In this document: positions 38,919 through 49,254 of the stretch, piece after piece
Layout of the letters: the number at the start of each line of letters is the position of its first letter
How positions within the stretch are numbered: position 1 is the first letter of the stretch
NCBI RefSeq assembly: GCF_900111105.1
Contig: NZ_FOGC01000007.1
Span: 1 to 64,000, forward strand
Reading direction: 5' to 3'
From: Rosenbergiella nectarea
Lineage (GTDB): Bacteria > Pseudomonadota > Gammaproteobacteria > Enterobacterales > Enterobacteriaceae
DNA: 64,000 nt
Made by a program: the position numbers and the translations under genes
The notes under the pieces: generated by a model
Databases searched by the model: none
The model's input: only the letters and a program-made list of their open reading frames with translations
What the model was told of the DNA's origin: nothing

Positions 38919-39176
38919 ATGTTTCAGCAAGAAGTAACAATCACTGCACCAAATGGTCTACATACCCGTCCCGCGGCACAATTCGTCAAAGAAGCTAAAG
39001 GATTTCAGTCTGATATTACGGTCACCTCTCAGGGTAAAACGGCCAGCGCAAAGAGTCTTTTCAAGCTACAAACCTTGGGATTAACACAAGGAACTGTTGT
39101 GACCCTTAGTGCGGAAGGCGAAGATGAGCAACAAGCGATCGAACATTTAGTAAAATTAATGGCTGAGCTAGAATAA
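38919..39176 (+). CDS. ptsH: HPr, phosphocarrier protein of the PTS
   Basis: The 85-residue protein has the active-site histidine at position 15 ([13 protein letters not shown]) and serine 46 in SAKSLFKLQ. HPr passes phosphate from Enzyme I to sugar-specific EIIA domains. The ATG at 38919 gives the exact family length; an in-frame start at 38898 would add seven residues not seen in HPr. Start of the ptsH-ptsI-crr operon, with 135 bp to ptsI. Confidence 0.98.
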   Translation: MFQQEVTITAPNGLHTRPAAQFVKEAKGFQSDITVTSQGKTASAKSLFKLQTLGLTQGTVVTLSAEGEDEQQAIEHLVKLMAELE

Positions 39177-39311
39177 TAGGCCTGCAATACGATAAGCCCA
39201 TTGATTATTGGTCAAGCGTAGCTTTACACTCAATGGCCCCATTGATCCGCTACACTTGGGCGCTTACTTCCAGTATTTACACTTAAGCATCGTTGATTTA
39301 AAGGTAAGATT

Positions 39312-41039
39312 ATGATTTCTGGTATCCCTGCGTCACCCGGTATTGCATTCGGTAAAGCACTCCTTCTAAAAGAAGATGACATCGTCATCAATAGCCACAA
39401 AATCGATCCGAGCCAAGTTGATCAAGAAATTAATCGTTTTCTTGAGAGCCGCCAGAAAGCCTCTGCACAATTAGAGACGATCAAAACCAAAGCAGGCGAA
39501 ACCTTTGGCACGGAAAAAGAGGCTATCTTCGAAGGGCATATTATGCTGCTGGAAGATGAAGAGCTTGAGCAGGAAATCATCGATCTTATCCGTAAAAATC
39601 ACCAAACCGCCGATGCGGCGGTTTATGCTGTTATCGAAGACCAAGCTTCGGCTTTGGAAGAATTAGATGACGAATACCTCAAAGAACGCGCCGCAGATGT
39701 GCGGGATATTGGTAAGCGTCTACTACAAAACATCCTTGGTCTGACCATCGTTGACCTGAGCGCGATTGCCCAAGAGTCAATCTTGGTAGCAAAAGACCTA
39801 ACACCTTCTGAAACGGCACAGCTAAACCTAGAAAAAGTTTTAGGTTTCATCACCGATTTAGGCGGCAGAACCTCTCACACCTCGATTATGGCCCGTTCTT
39901 TAGAGCTCCCCGCAATCGTAGGGATTGGTAATATTACCCAATCGGTAAAAAACGGCGATTTCCTGATTTTAGATGCCGTTAACAACCAAGTGCTTATCAA
40001 CCCCTCTGAAGATGACATCACGGAACTCCGTGAGATCCAAACGGCTTGGTTAGACGAAAAACACGAGATGGCCAAGCTTAAAGACTTGCCAGCGATTACG
40101 CTAGACGGTCATCATGTAGAAGTCTGCGCCAATATCGGGACAGTACGCGATGTGGCGGGTGCTGAGCGCAATGGCGCAGAAGGTGTCGGACTCTATCGTA
40201 CAGAATTCTTGTTTATGGACCGTGAATCGCTACCTTCCGAGCAAGAGCAGTTTGAGGCTTATAAAGCTGTCGCAGAAGCCGTCGGGGCGCAAGCCGTCAT
40301 CATCCGTACCATGGACATCGGTGGTGACAAAGACCTACCTTATATGAACCTTCCAAAAGAAGATAACCCCTTCCTAGGATGGCGTGCGATTCGTATTGGT
40401 ATGGACCGTAAAGAGATCCTGCACGCACAGTTACGCGCCATTCTGCGTGCCTCCGCGTTCGGTAAGCTACGTATTATGTTCCCGATGATCATTTCCGTGG
40501 AAGAAGTGCGTAGTTTAAAAGCAGAACTTGATACGCTTAAAGCGCAATTGACCGAGGAAGGAAAAGCCTTCGACCAAGGGATTGAAGTCGGTATTATGGT
40601 CGAAACGCCTGCTTCAGTGGCTATCGCCCATCATTTAGCAAAAGAAGTCGATTTCTTTAGCATCGGTACTAATGACTTGACGCAATACACCTTAGCGGTT
40701 GACCGGGGTAATGACCGAATTTCCCATTTATATAACCCAATGAGCCCTTCTGTACTGCTTTTAATCAAGCAAGTTATTGACGCATCTCACGCTGTTGGAA
40801 AATGGACGGGGATGTGTGGTGAGTTAGCTGGCGATGAACGTGCTACACTATTACTATTAGGCATGGGACTAGATGAGTTTAGTATGAGTTCTATTTCTAT
40901 CCCTAGAATTAAAAAAATTATTCGCAACACTAACTATGAAGATGTTAAAACTTTAGCGGCTGAAGCCCTCGCGCAACCTACTGCTGAAGCCTTAACGGGT
41001 ATCCTCGATAAGTTTATTAAAGAAAAAACGCTTTGCTAA
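39312..41039 (+). CDS. ptsI: Enzyme I of the phosphotransferase system
   Basis: The 575-residue protein matches Enzyme I in full: phospho-histidine H189 in [13 protein letters not shown], the PEP-binding motif [12 protein letters not shown] near residue 295, and the C-terminal active-site segment CGELAGDE (cysteine near residue 502). It autophosphorylates from PEP and phosphorylates HPr. It lies between ptsH and crr with 41 bp to crr. Confidence 0.98.
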   Translation: MISGIPASPGIAFGKALLLKEDDIVINSHKIDPSQVDQEINRFLESRQKASAQLETIKTKAGETFGTEKEAIFEGHIMLLEDEELEQEIIDLIRKNHQTADAAVYAVIEDQASALEELDDEYLKERAADVRDIGKRLLQNILGLTIVDLSAIAQESILVAKDLTPSETAQLNLEKVLGFITDLGGRTSHTSIMARSLELPAIVGIGNITQSVKNGDFLILDAVNNQVLINPSEDDITELREIQTAWLDEKHEMAKLKDLPAITLDGHHVEVCANIGTVRDVAGAERNGAEGVGLYRTEFLFMDRESLPSEQEQFEAYKAVAEAVGAQAVIIRTMDIGGDKDLPYMNLPKEDNPFLGWRAIRIGMDRKEILHAQLRAILRASAFGKLRIMFPMIISVEEVRSLKAELDTLKAQLTEEGKAFDQGIEVGIMVETPASVAIAHHLAKEVDFFSIGTNDLTQYTLAVDRGNDRISHLYNPMSPSVLLLIKQVIDASHAVGKWTGMCGELAGDERATLLLLGMGLDEFSMSSISIPRIKKIIRNTNYEDVKTLAAEALAQPTAEALTGILDKFIKEKTLC

Positions 41040-41080
41040 CTTGTCACCAGTGTTTCGACGTTATTGCTTAGGAGAAGATC

Positions 41081-41584
41081 ATGGGATTGTTTTCTAAACT
41101 TTTTGGCGACAAATCGGATAGCGATTCAAGCAACATTGAAATTGTTGCACCGCTTTCAGGCGAAATTGTCAATATCGAAGATGTACCGGATGTTGTTTTC
41201 GCTGAAAAAATCGTAGGTGATGGTATCGCCATTCGTCCTAACGGTAACCAAATTGTGGCCCCAGTCGAGGGAACAATTGGTAAAATTTTCGAAACTAACC
41301 ACGCCTTCTCTATCGAGTCGGATAACGGCATCGAGTTGTTCGTACACTTCGGTATCGATACCGTTGAGTTAAAAGGCGAAGGCTTCAAGCGTCTCGCAGA
41401 GGAAGGACAAAAGGTTAAGAAAGGTGACCCTATCATCGAATTCGATCTTGCCTTTCTTGAAGCGAAAGCGAAATCAACGCTGACCCCAGTCGTCATTTCC
41501 AACATGGATGAGATCAAGTCCCTGTCAAAACTATCGGGACACGTTACGGTCGGCGAAACACCGATTATGCGGATTCAGAAATAG
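41081..41584 (+). CDS. crr: EIIA-Glc, PTS glucose-specific component and catabolite regulator
   Basis: The 167-residue protein begins [13 protein letters not shown] and carries the phosphorylated histidine at residue 89 in [15 protein letters not shown]. The N-terminal amphipathic helix that binds membranes is present. Besides glucose transport, EIIA-Glc regulates adenylate cyclase and non-PTS permeases. It is two residues shorter than the E. coli protein in the N-terminal linker. Confidence 0.98.
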   Translation: MGLFSKLFGDKSDSDSSNIEIVAPLSGEIVNIEDVPDVVFAEKIVGDGIAIRPNGNQIVAPVEGTIGKIFETNHAFSIESDNGIELFVHFGIDTVELKGEGFKRLAEEGQKVKKGDPIIEFDLAFLEAKAKSTLTPVVISNMDEIKSLSKLSGHVTVGETPIMRIQK

Positions 41585-41588
41585 TGAT

Positions 41589-41622
41589 AAAAAAAGCTCA
41601 TCCTTGGATGAGCTTTTTTTTT
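41589..41622. terminator. Bidirectional terminator between crr and the sensor kinase gene
   Basis: AGCTCATCC-TT-GGATGAGCT (41595-41614) has nine T residues on its plus side and a run of A residues on its left. It can therefore stop the pts operon from the left and the two-component operon from the right. Confidence 0.9.
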
Positions 41623-42952
41623 ACTCCGGCCACCGTGGCAAGCGTATCGAGATTTTAAGCCCACCTTCCTGACGATTCGACGCCGACACTTGACCATGGT
41701 GTGCCGTAATCACTTTGCGCACAATCGCTAATCCTAATCCATAGCCCTTGCCAGAAAGCGAAGATTGTAGGCGAACAAAGGGGTCAAAAATACTCGACAT
41801 TTTCTCCTCCGCCACGCCCGGCCCACTGTCACAAATGGTGAGTAGTAGCGTATCGCGATCGACCTCTACTTTCACGACAATCACCTGCCCCTGTGTTGAA
41901 TAGCGTAAGGCATTGCGTAACACGTTCTCGATAGCACGACGGATTAGCTCGGCATTGCCTCGGACCGTTACCGACTTTAGGCTATCGTAATGGGCGACTA
42001 CATCGACTTGCGGCTGTTGAGCTTCGTAGCGTACATCAACCAGAATCGCTTCAAGAAGCGTGATAAAATCGAAGTATTGCTCAATATCGATGCCGTCGTG
42101 TTCTGCGCGTGACAGGGTCAGCAGTTCGCCGATCATTTTGTCGAGCCGCTCGGTCTCAAGATCGATACGATCAAGCGATTGAGGGATATTCGATTCACTT
42201 TGTCGAGCTAAACCTACCGCGAGCTGCACTCGCGCCAAGGGCGTACGAAGTTCATGGGAGATATCATGCAGCAACGCCTCGCGGGCTTTGACTAATACAT
42301 CGATACGTTCAACCATCGCATCGAAGTCCTTCGCAACAATCGACAATTCGTCATAACGCCGCTTCATGGCGGGAAATAGTCGTACCGATAGATCACCACG
42401 TGAAACTTTAGCAAATCCTTCCCGCAACTGCCTTATCGGACGTGTCATATTCCAGGCTAAAAGTAAGCTAAAGAAAATGCCAAGAAAGGGTGCAAAGAAC
42501 ATAATCGGCGTCGGAATATGTAATGAATCGTGCCACGAGTGATGGCCGCGTTCATAAAAGCGATCCAATCCATTGTAATCCAGCACAACCTGATAGCGAT
42601 GACCCGCGTTATCCCTCAGCTGCTGGCTAAGGATGGTGGGTACACCACGATCTTCAGCATAAATGGTCGTCGGCGTGTTAGGGGCAGGAGAAAAGCTCAC
42701 CTGAGGTCTAACATTGGGTTCCCAACTTTCAACGAGAGCTTGTACCGCTGCAGGTCCTGACGAGTGCGCCAGTAACCCACTGATAGACGCCAGTTGCACT
42801 TGTTGTAAACTGCGCTGTTGTCTCGCAAACGGCGAGTCATCATGGGCAAAAAGCGAAAATCCTAACCAGATTACTTGGCTTATCAACAGAAATACAAATA
42901 GAAAAGCCACCAGCATCTTGGTGAATAATCGCCTTGGATAACGTTGGTTCAT
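41621..42952 (-). CDS. Sensor histidine kinase, CpxA-like
   Basis: The 443-residue protein has two transmembrane helices (about 12-35 and 148-168) flanking a periplasmic domain of about 110 residues. A HAMP linker follows, then a HisKA domain with H233 in LLHDISHELRTPLARVQ, and an HATPase domain with N-box ENVLRNALRYS and G-boxes DSGPGV and GKGYGLGLAI. The cytoplasmic part resembles CpxA most, but the periplasmic domain is His- and Pro-rich and I cannot name the signal. It overlaps the regulator gene by four bases. E. coli has pdxK, yfeK and yfeS at this position. Confidence 0.9.
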   Translation of the reverse strand: MNQRYPRRLFTKMLVAFLFVFLLISQVIWLGFSLFAHDDSPFARQQRSLQQVQLASISGLLAHSSGPAAVQALVESWEPNVRPQVSFSPAPNTPTTIYAEDRGVPTILSQQLRDNAGHRYQVVLDYNGLDRFYERGHHSWHDSLHIPTPIMFFAPFLGIFFSLLLAWNMTRPIRQLREGFAKVSRGDLSVRLFPAMKRRYDELSIVAKDFDAMVERIDVLVKAREALLHDISHELRTPLARVQLAVGLARQSESNIPQSLDRIDLETERLDKMIGELLTLSRAEHDGIDIEQYFDFITLLEAILVDVRYEAQQPQVDVVAHYDSLKSVTVRGNAELIRRAIENVLRNALRYSTQGQVIVVKVEVDRDTLLLTICDSGPGVAEEKMSSIFDPFVRLQSSLSGKGYGLGLAIVRKVITAHHGQVSASNRQEGGLKISIRLPRWPE

Positions 42953-43629
42953 CGAATTTTGTAACCAATACTGCGCACGGTTTCGATAAAGATTTGGTCG
43001 TGGGTGGTTTTTGCAATTTTCTGACGAATATTACTAATATGCACATCGACACTGCGGTCATAAGCCTCGCGCGTACGACCTAGCGCTTTCTCCGACAGTT
43101 CGTCTTTAGACACCACACGGTCCCCTGCCACTAATAATAGTTCGAGCAGATTAAATTCAGACGCGGTGAGATCGATGGGTTGCTGCTGCCACGTCACGGA
43201 ACGCATGGCTGGATTAAGCACTAACTCTTTCAAGACGAGCGGTTGGTTATCGATAGGCGCGACGGGGATCTCTTCAAAACGACGCATTACCGAGCGTAAG
43301 CGCGCGACAAGCTCTCTTGGGTAACACGGCTTAGGCATATAATCATCGGCCCCCATCTCTAACCCAATCACCCGGTCGATATTTTCCCCTTTCGCGGTGA
43401 GCATAATGATGGGTAAGCGGTGGTACTGACGTACCTGACGTAACACTTCAATTCCACTGATATCAGGCAGCATGATATCTAAGATCATCGCATCGTAATG
43501 TGTTTGATTAATCACCTCCAAGGCACGCTTACCGTGCGTGACCACATCGGTGTTCATCCCTTCGCCAGCCAAGTATTGGCTCAGCATCTGTCCTAACTCT
43601 TGATCGTCTTCAACTAATAAAATTTTCAT
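42949..43629 (-). CDS. Response regulator, OmpR/CpxR family
   Basis: The 226-residue protein has a receiver domain with acidic pocket E7-D8-D9, phospho-acceptor D51 in AMILDIMLPD, T79 in IIMLTAKG and K101 in YMPKPC. A winged-helix OmpR-type output domain follows, with LTASEFNLLELL and RSVDVHISNIRQKI. The residue after the conserved KP is Cys rather than the usual Phe. It is the first gene of the two-gene operon and its stop overlaps the kinase start as ATGA. Confidence 0.93.
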   Translation of the reverse strand: MKILLVEDDQELGQMLSQYLAGEGMNTDVVTHGKRALEVINQTHYDAMILDIMLPDISGIEVLRQVRQYHRLPIIMLTAKGENIDRVIGLEMGADDYMPKPCYPRELVARLRSVMRRFEEIPVAPIDNQPLVLKELVLNPAMRSVTWQQQPIDLTASEFNLLELLLVAGDRVVSKDELSEKALGRTREAYDRSVDVHISNIRQKIAKTTHDQIFIETVRSIGYKIR

Positions 43630-43708
43630 ATTCTGGCCTCTAACTCACTTTACGTATAATGACGTCTTTTCTGGCGAGATTCTGTTAGTTTTACACAATA
43701 ATTACGCT

Positions 43709-44602
43709 TCAACTGGCCGATTGATTGAAAACACCTGTAGACAGGTAGCGATCACCGCGATCACAGACTATGGCTACGACGACCCGCTCAGGATGTAATT
43801 CCGCAAGACTGAGCGCTGCCGATACTGCAGCACCAGAACTTATTCCACCGAAGATCCCTTCTTGCTGTGCTAAGGCTCGCGCCGAATGTTCCGCCCGCTC
43901 TTGCGTCATCATCACAATATCATCGACCCATTGCGGCTGATAAATAGTCGGCTGGTAAACCCCCTCCCAGTGGCGAATACCGGCAATTTGACTCCCCGCG
44001 GCAGGTTGTAATCCCACCACCTGGATCGCTGAATTTTGCTGCTTAAGATAACGGCCTGTGCCGCTAATGGTGCCCGTTGTTCCCATACTGGAAACGAAGT
44101 GGGTGATCCGCCCCGCGGTCTGTTGCCAAATTTCTGGGCCTGTCGTCTGGTAATGGGCGAGCGCGTTATCTGGATTATTGAACTGGTCTAATACTATCCC
44201 CTCGCCTCGCTTCGCTAAGCTTTGTGCGGTATCACGCGCATACTCCATTCCCTTCGCTTGATCGATCAGAATTAATTCAGCCCCGTAGGCTTGCATCGCC
44301 GCTTGACGCTCAATACTCATATTATCGGGCATCAATAGTTTCAGCTTATAACCCAATAACGCGCAAATCATGGCGAGCGCAATACCGGTATTGCCGCTGG
44401 TTGCCTCAATCAAGGTATCGCCAGGAGAGATCACGCCTCGACGTTCGGCCTGTCGCACCATAGACCAGGCTGCGCGGTCCTTCACCGATCCCGCTGGATT
44501 GTTACCTTCGAGTTTAACCCACACTTCACCCGCCCCGGCAGCGGGCAGGCGCTGTAACCGGACTAAGGGCGTGTTACCTATCGTGCTTTCTAAGGTGGTC
44601 AC
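43709..44602 (-). CDS. cysM: CysM, O-acetylserine sulfhydrylase B
   Basis: The 297-residue PLP enzyme has its Schiff-base lysine at K41 in NPAGSVKDRA, the [10 protein letters not shown] loop, and SSMGTTGTISGTGRYL. The NPAGSVKDR form distinguishes it from CysK (NPSFSVKCR). CysM can use thiosulfate as well as sulfide. It is last in the cysPUWA run, 84 bp after cysA. Confidence 0.97.
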   Translation of the reverse strand: MTTLESTIGNTPLVRLQRLPAAGAGEVWVKLEGNNPAGSVKDRAAWSMVRQAERRGVISPGDTLIEATSGNTGIALAMICALLGYKLKLLMPDNMSIERQAAMQAYGAELILIDQAKGMEYARDTAQSLAKRGEGIVLDQFNNPDNALAHYQTTGPEIWQQTAGRITHFVSSMGTTGTISGTGRYLKQQNSAIQVVGLQPAAGSQIAGIRHWEGVYQPTIYQPQWVDDIVMMTQERAEHSARALAQQEGIFGGISSGAAVSAALSLAELHPERVVVAIVCDRGDRYLSTGVFNQSAS

Positions 44603-44686
44603 GTATTTTTCCTATCGCTTAAACGCCATCAGCCTAGGTAAAAACCTAGGCTGATGGCAATGCTAGCCTTGAAATTATCAGTACAG

Positions 44687-45763
44687 TTAATCAAAGGCAA
44701 GTGGCGCTAAGAGATTGTCTTGTTGGTAAACCCGCGCTTGGACCAAATTCAGATAGACCGTGCTTCCCCGCTCCGGAGCCACCACGGTTTGACTAATGGC
44801 GGAGAGAGGGTCTATTGCTACGCCCTCCGCGTCTAAGCTGAGTTGCCAAAAATGCCCGCGAGGCGTCACTTCAAGCACTGTCGCCGGCAGTCGATGCAAC
44901 GCATCGGGCTGCGTTGACCATGTCAGTTCCCAAGGCCGGAGAAACAGGTCGATATTGCCCTGTGCACCGTAAGATTGACTGAGTTGCCACTGATGCCCCC
45001 CCACCTGGAGCGACTGCCCAGAAACCGTTGCGGGCAGTCGGTTAATCTCACCTAAAAACTCCAGCACAAAGCGGCTTTCTGGCTGCTGCCAGACTTGCTG
45101 GGGGGTGCCATGTTGTTCGATATTCCCTTGGCTCATGACCACGACATGGTCGGCGACATCCATGGCTTCTTCTTGATCATGCGTCACAAAGACGCTGGTG
45201 AATTTCAGCTCTTCGTGCAACTGGCGTAGCCAACGACGCAGCTCTTTACGTACTTGTGCGTCCAGAGCGCCGAACGGCTCATCGAGCAATAATATTGCAG
45301 GTTCTACCGCCAAGGCGCGTGCTAAGGCTACACGCTGTTTTTGCCCACCAGAGAGTTGGGCAGGATAGCGTTTAGCGAACTCCTTAAGCTGCACCATCTC
45401 CAACAGTTTCATCACCTTTTCACGGATCACCGCTTTACTCGGTCGCGTTTTACGCGGCATCACGGTCAGTCCGAAGGCAATGTTATCGAATACGTTCATA
45501 TGGCGAAACAGCGCATAATGTTGGAAAACAAATCCCACCTGCCGATCACGAGCGTGGACTTGGCTAACATCGCGTCCGTGGAATAGGATCTCCCCGGCAT
45601 TCTGATTTTCCAACCCAGCAATAATACGCAGTAGCGTGGTTTTTCCCGAACCAGACGGCCCAAGTAACGCCACCATCTCGCCAGAAGGGATATCGAGACT
45701 GATGTTGTTCAGTACCTGAGTGTGACCAAAGGATTTAGAAATCTGGTTAATATTAATGCTCAT
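44687..45763 (-). CDS. cysA: CysA, ATPase of the sulfate/thiosulfate ABC importer
   Basis: The 358-residue protein has Walker [14 protein letters not shown] near residue 35, ABC signature [15 protein letters not shown] near residue 135, Walker [13 protein letters not shown], and H-loop [14 protein letters not shown]-terminal TOBE-like domain follows. It powers import of sulfate and thiosulfate. Its start lies 11 bases inside cysW, so the two are tightly coupled. Confidence 0.97.
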   Translation of the reverse strand: MSININQISKSFGHTQVLNNISLDIPSGEMVALLGPSGSGKTTLLRIIAGLENQNAGEILFHGRDVSQVHARDRQVGFVFQHYALFRHMNVFDNIAFGLTVMPRKTRPSKAVIREKVMKLLEMVQLKEFAKRYPAQLSGGQKQRVALARALAVEPAILLLDEPFGALDAQVRKELRRWLRQLHEELKFTSVFVTHDQEEAMDVADHVVVMSQGNIEQHGTPQQVWQQPESRFVLEFLGEINRLPATVSGQSLQVGGHQWQLSQSYGAQGNIDLFLRPWELTWSTQPDALHRLPATVLEVTPRGHFWQLSLDAEGVAIDPLSAISQTVVAPERGSTVYLNLVQARVYQQDNLLAPLAFD

Positions 45764-46598
45764 TTTCGCCTGCCTGTGCGCCGTGCTGCTGACGTTCTAA
45801 GCGCCATTGCAGTACACTTTTTAAACATAGGGTGATCATCGCCATCATAGCGAGTAACGCCGCCGCAGTAAAAGCCCCGACGGTATTGTAATCTTGGTTC
45901 AAGAGTTCTACTTGTAAAGGAAGGGTATAGGTTTCGCCGCGTATCGCCCCAGATACCACTGATACCGCGCCAAACTCACCAATCGCTCGCGCGTTGGTAA
46001 GGACTACGCCGTACAGCAATGCCCAGCGGATGTTCGGTAAGGTCACACGACGAAACATCTGCCAGCCATTGGCCCCCAGCAAAATCGCCGCTTCATCCTC
46101 TTGGCTTCCCTGGCTTAGCATCACTGGCACCAACTCTCGGATCACAAACGGGCAGGTGACGAAAATAGTGACCAATACCATTCCCGGCCAGGTAAACATC
46201 ACTTGAATATTATGTGCATCCAGCCAGCTCCCCGCAGGGCCGTTGATCCCCCAAAATAGCAGATAGAGCAAACCTACCACTACCGGTGAAATCGCAAAGG
46301 GAATATCGTACAAGGTCAACAAGAATTGCCGACCCGGGAAATTAAAACGGCTGACCAACCACGCGAGTAAGGTCCCAAAAATAAGGTTTACCGGTACGGT
46401 GATCAACGCAATCAGCACCGTCAGCCAAATTGCGTGCAACATATCACTGTCATGCAGATTATGTAAGGCAACCCCTACCCCTTCGCTAAGGGCCTGCCAG
46501 AAAATATAGATTAATGGCACCAACAGGAAGAGTGCGGCGCTGAGCAGCGCTAAGGCGATCAGTATCCACTTCGTCCAAGGGCGTGATGATCCAGTCAT
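45753..46598 (-). CDS. cysW: CysW, permease subunit of the sulfate/thiosulfate importer
   Basis: The 281-residue protein with six transmembrane helices has the binding-protein-dependent permease EAA motif near residue 170 ([21 protein letters not shown]) and the [20 protein letters not shown] segment typical of CysW. It pairs with CysU as the membrane channel. Its start overlaps the cysU stop by one base (TAATG) and its end overlaps cysA by 11 bases. Confidence 0.97.
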   Translation of the reverse strand: MTGSSRPWTKWILIALALLSAALFLLVPLIYIFWQALSEGVGVALHNLHDSDMLHAIWLTVLIALITVPVNLIFGTLLAWLVSRFNFPGRQFLLTLYDIPFAISPVVVGLLYLLFWGINGPAGSWLDAHNIQVMFTWPGMVLVTIFVTCPFVIRELVPVMLSQGSQEDEAAILLGANGWQMFRRVTLPNIRWALLYGVVLTNARAIGEFGAVSVVSGAIRGETYTLPLQVELLNQDYNTVGAFTAAALLAMMAMITLCLKSVLQWRLERQQHGAQAGENEH

Positions 46599-47431
46599 TA
46601 TTTACCCCCTAAACGACGCCCGTAGCGACTCTGTAATGTATTGATGGTAAAGAGCAGAAGTAAAGACGCGCCCATAATCACGGAGGCGATAGCGCTTGAT
46701 GCGGGGAAATCGAACTCTTGCTGGCGAACAAAAATCAGTAATGAGATAACCTCCGTCTTCCAAGCAATATTACCGGCGATAAAGATAACGGCACCAAATT
46801 CTCCCAGACTGCGGGTAAAAGAGAGCGCGGTACCCGCAAGCAGCGATGGCGCAATTTCGGGTAAAATAACCTTGAAGAAAGCCTGACGAGGCCTTGCGCC
46901 CAAGGTTTCGGCGGCTTCTTCATACTCTGGGCCAAGCTCTTCTAATACGGGCTGAACCGTGCGGATCACAAAGGGGATACTGGTAAAAGCCATGGCGACA
47001 GCAATCCCCAACCAAGTGTAAGTGACCTTAATACCGTGCTCCGCCAGCCAATGGCCGTACCAACCGTTTGACGAGAATAACCCCGCAAGCGTTAAACCGG
47101 CGACGGCAGTCGGTAACGCAAAAGGCAGATCCATCAAACCATCCAGAAATGTACGACCTGGAAAGCGATAGCGCGTTAAGACCCACGCCATCAACGTCCC
47201 AAACACGGCGTTAAACACTGACGCAACCGCCGCCGATAACAGCGTTATTTTGTAGGCGGCCACCAATTGAGGATCGCTAATTACCCGCCAATATTCTGCC
47301 CACGTCATATGCGATAACTGCATCAATAACGCGCTGACCGGTAACAGTAAAATCAAGCAGGTAAAGAATAGGCTGGTACCGAGACTCAGACCAAACCCGG
47401 GTAAAACGCGACGTTGACGTGAAAAAATCAT
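46598..47431 (-). CDS. cysU: CysU (CysT), permease subunit of the sulfate/thiosulfate importer
   Basis: The 277-residue protein begins MIFSRQRRVLPGFGLSLGTS, as in CysT proteins, and has the EAA loop EYEEAAETLGARPRQAFFKV near residue 178 followed by LAGTALSFTRSLGEFGAVIF. The ATG at 47431 overlaps the cysP stop as ATGA, which is why I chose it over an in-frame ATG at 47506 inside cysP. It forms the channel with CysW. Confidence 0.97.
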   Translation of the reverse strand: MIFSRQRRVLPGFGLSLGTSLFFTCLILLLPVSALLMQLSHMTWAEYWRVISDPQLVAAYKITLLSAAVASVFNAVFGTLMAWVLTRYRFPGRTFLDGLMDLPFALPTAVAGLTLAGLFSSNGWYGHWLAEHGIKVTYTWLGIAVAMAFTSIPFVIRTVQPVLEELGPEYEEAAETLGARPRQAFFKVILPEIAPSLLAGTALSFTRSLGEFGAVIFIAGNIAWKTEVISLLIFVRQQEFDFPASSAIASVIMGASLLLLFTINTLQSRYGRRLGGK

Positions 47432-48438
47432 AGTGATGATCCTGCTGCCTGCAATGTATCGAACTCCCCTTGCGGTGCAAAGTGCGACTGCATGGCTTGC
47501 TGCCATGAGCCAAACTGCTGTTCAACCGTGAAAAAGTGAATGGGCGCAAAATGTTGCTGCGCCACAATGCTAGGTGTGGCGTGATAGGTACGGTAATAAA
47601 AACGCGTTAAGATATTTTGCGCCTCAGATTGGTAAAGAAAATGTAGATAAGCTTTTGCCACAGCGGTTGAATGATCGCGTTCAGTATTACGATCAAGCCA
47701 TGTGACAGGGAATTCCGCTTTAATATTAGTTCGCGGAATAATAACTTGGTAGTGTTGGTCAGGATAATGCTGTTGCAAGGCCCGAGCTTCCGCTTCAAAA
47801 GTGATTAGCACATCGCCCAACTTCTGATTCACAAAGCTTTGGGTTGCCCCGCGTCCACCAATATCGGCTACCTGCGTGTTTATTACCCACTGACGCATCG
47901 CTTTACGCACCGCTGAGACGTCTTGATCATGAGAGAAACTTAACGCTCCCCATGCAGCCAACCAGGCATAGCGACCGTTACCCGAGGTCTTAGGATTAGG
48001 GTAGATAAGCTTTACGCCCGGCTTAACTACATCCTGCCAGTCTGCGATATGCAAGGGATTACCGCGACGTACAACCAAGGCCATGGTTGAATAGTAAGGT
48101 GAGCTGTTATTGGCCAACCGTTGTTGCCAATTGCTGGGGATCAGTTGCCCTCGATCATGCAGAATCTGGACGTCGGGCACTTGGTTGAAGGTCACCACAT
48201 CGGCACGCATCCCTTGCAATAATGCGAGCGCTTGTTTGGACGAGCCACCATGCGATTGATGGATCGTCAGTTTATCTTGTGGATGTTGAGTGTTCCATTG
48301 CTGAATAAACACCGGATTCAATTGTTCATACAGCTCGCGTGACACATCGTAGGAGCTATTGAGTAATTGAGCAGGAAAGGCAGACGGTGCAGCAAGCAGT
48401 AATAGGCCCACCACCGATGATCTATAGCGTCTCTTCAT
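47428..48438 (-). CDS. cysP: CysP, periplasmic thiosulfate/sulfate-binding protein
   Basis: The 336-residue protein has a signal peptide (MKRRYRSSVVGLLLLAAPSAFPA) and the mature start LLNSSYDVSRELYEQLNP shared with CysP. The ligand-binding segments QSHGGSSKQALALLQG and NPKTSGNGRYAWLAAWG are conserved. It delivers substrate to CysUWA. The ATG at 48438 is favoured by the signal peptide; an in-frame ATG at 48459 adds seven residues. It is the first gene of the cysPUWAM operon. Confidence 0.96.
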   Translation of the reverse strand: MKRRYRSSVVGLLLLAAPSAFPAQLLNSSYDVSRELYEQLNPVFIQQWNTQHPQDKLTIHQSHGGSSKQALALLQGMRADVVTFNQVPDVQILHDRGQLIPSNWQQRLANNSSPYYSTMALVVRRGNPLHIADWQDVVKPGVKLIYPNPKTSGNGRYAWLAAWGALSFSHDQDVSAVRKAMRQWVINTQVADIGGRGATQSFVNQKLGDVLITFEAEARALQQHYPDQHYQVIIPRTNIKAEFPVTWLDRNTERDHSTAVAKAYLHFLYQSEAQNILTRFYYRTYHATPSIVAQQHFAPIHFFTVEQQFGSWQQAMQSHFAPQGEFDTLQAAGSSL

Positions 48439-48563
48439 ACCTGAAAATTCCAATCTCAACCTCAGTCAATCTAGAAGTTCTCAGTGTATTAACAAGGATA
48501 AAAAAGCAGTAATGGTTTTATATACCGATTACTGCTGTGTAATTGCTAAAAAATATATAATGA

Positions 48564-49178
48564 TTAGGCGTGCCAAAGGATTTCAGAGAGTGTCCACTGC
48601 TTGAGCGTGGCATCGGCAGGCATAATACCGGAAGGACCGCTGAACTCGCCTTGGTAGATAACCTCTAAGTGTTGGCTATTCGGGACTTTACACTGCACAT
48701 GCTGGCTATCACGGCCCGGTTGGCAGTTACCGTAAGCTTTCTGAAACAGGGCTGAGAACGGTGCACCAAATGCGATGCCCTTAGGCGTACCCACACCGGA
48801 ATCCGACACACTGATGTTATTCACCGTGCCATCACCATAAAAAGTCATCGCCACCTGTTGATCTTTCATCGCTTGGATATAGCTTTCAATTTGGCCGTTA
48901 CGCGTCCCCATTCCTTGGCGGATACGGTAATCGCTACCAATACCATCACTAATTGCCTCGGCATTAAAAGGGGTTGAGCGAGTAATTTTCCCCACCCCTT
49001 CCTCGCTCACGGCGACTGAGGAGCCAAACCAGTTCCAGGGGAGTGCGGATGACCAGGTGTAGCTCAATGGATTCCACCAATGGACGCTACTGCTTGAAGT
49101 GTCAGTCTGATGGCTGGAACCCGCACAGCCGCTGAGCAATACCGCACTGGCAAGCAGTGCGCAGGGTAACGCTTTCAT
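48564..49178 (-). CDS. yfeY: YfeY, outer-membrane lipoprotein (RpoE-regulated family)
   Basis: The 204-residue protein has a lipobox VLLSGC at residues 14-19 and matches E. coli YfeY in the segments HWWNPLSYTWSSALPWNWFG and GIGSDYRIRQGMGTRNGQI. In E. coli the gene is in the sigma-E envelope stress regulon; its function is unknown. It is 76 bp downstream of yfeZ, on the same strand. The peroxidase gene yfeX, next to it in E. coli, is missing. Confidence 0.9.
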   Translation of the reverse strand: MKALPCALLASAVLLSGCAGSSHQTDTSSSSVHWWNPLSYTWSSALPWNWFGSSVAVSEEGVGKITRSTPFNAEAISDGIGSDYRIRQGMGTRNGQIESYIQAMKDQQVAMTFYGDGTVNNISVSDSGVGTPKGIAFGAPFSALFQKAYGNCQPGRDSQHVQCKVPNSQHLEVIYQGEFSGPSGIMPADATLKQWTLSEILWHA

Positions 49179-49254
49179 TTCAAATCCTCTTGCATTTCTG
49201 ATCAGTGCTACTAGGAGTGATCTTCACGTAAAAAGTTTACTGTAGACCGGTTTT

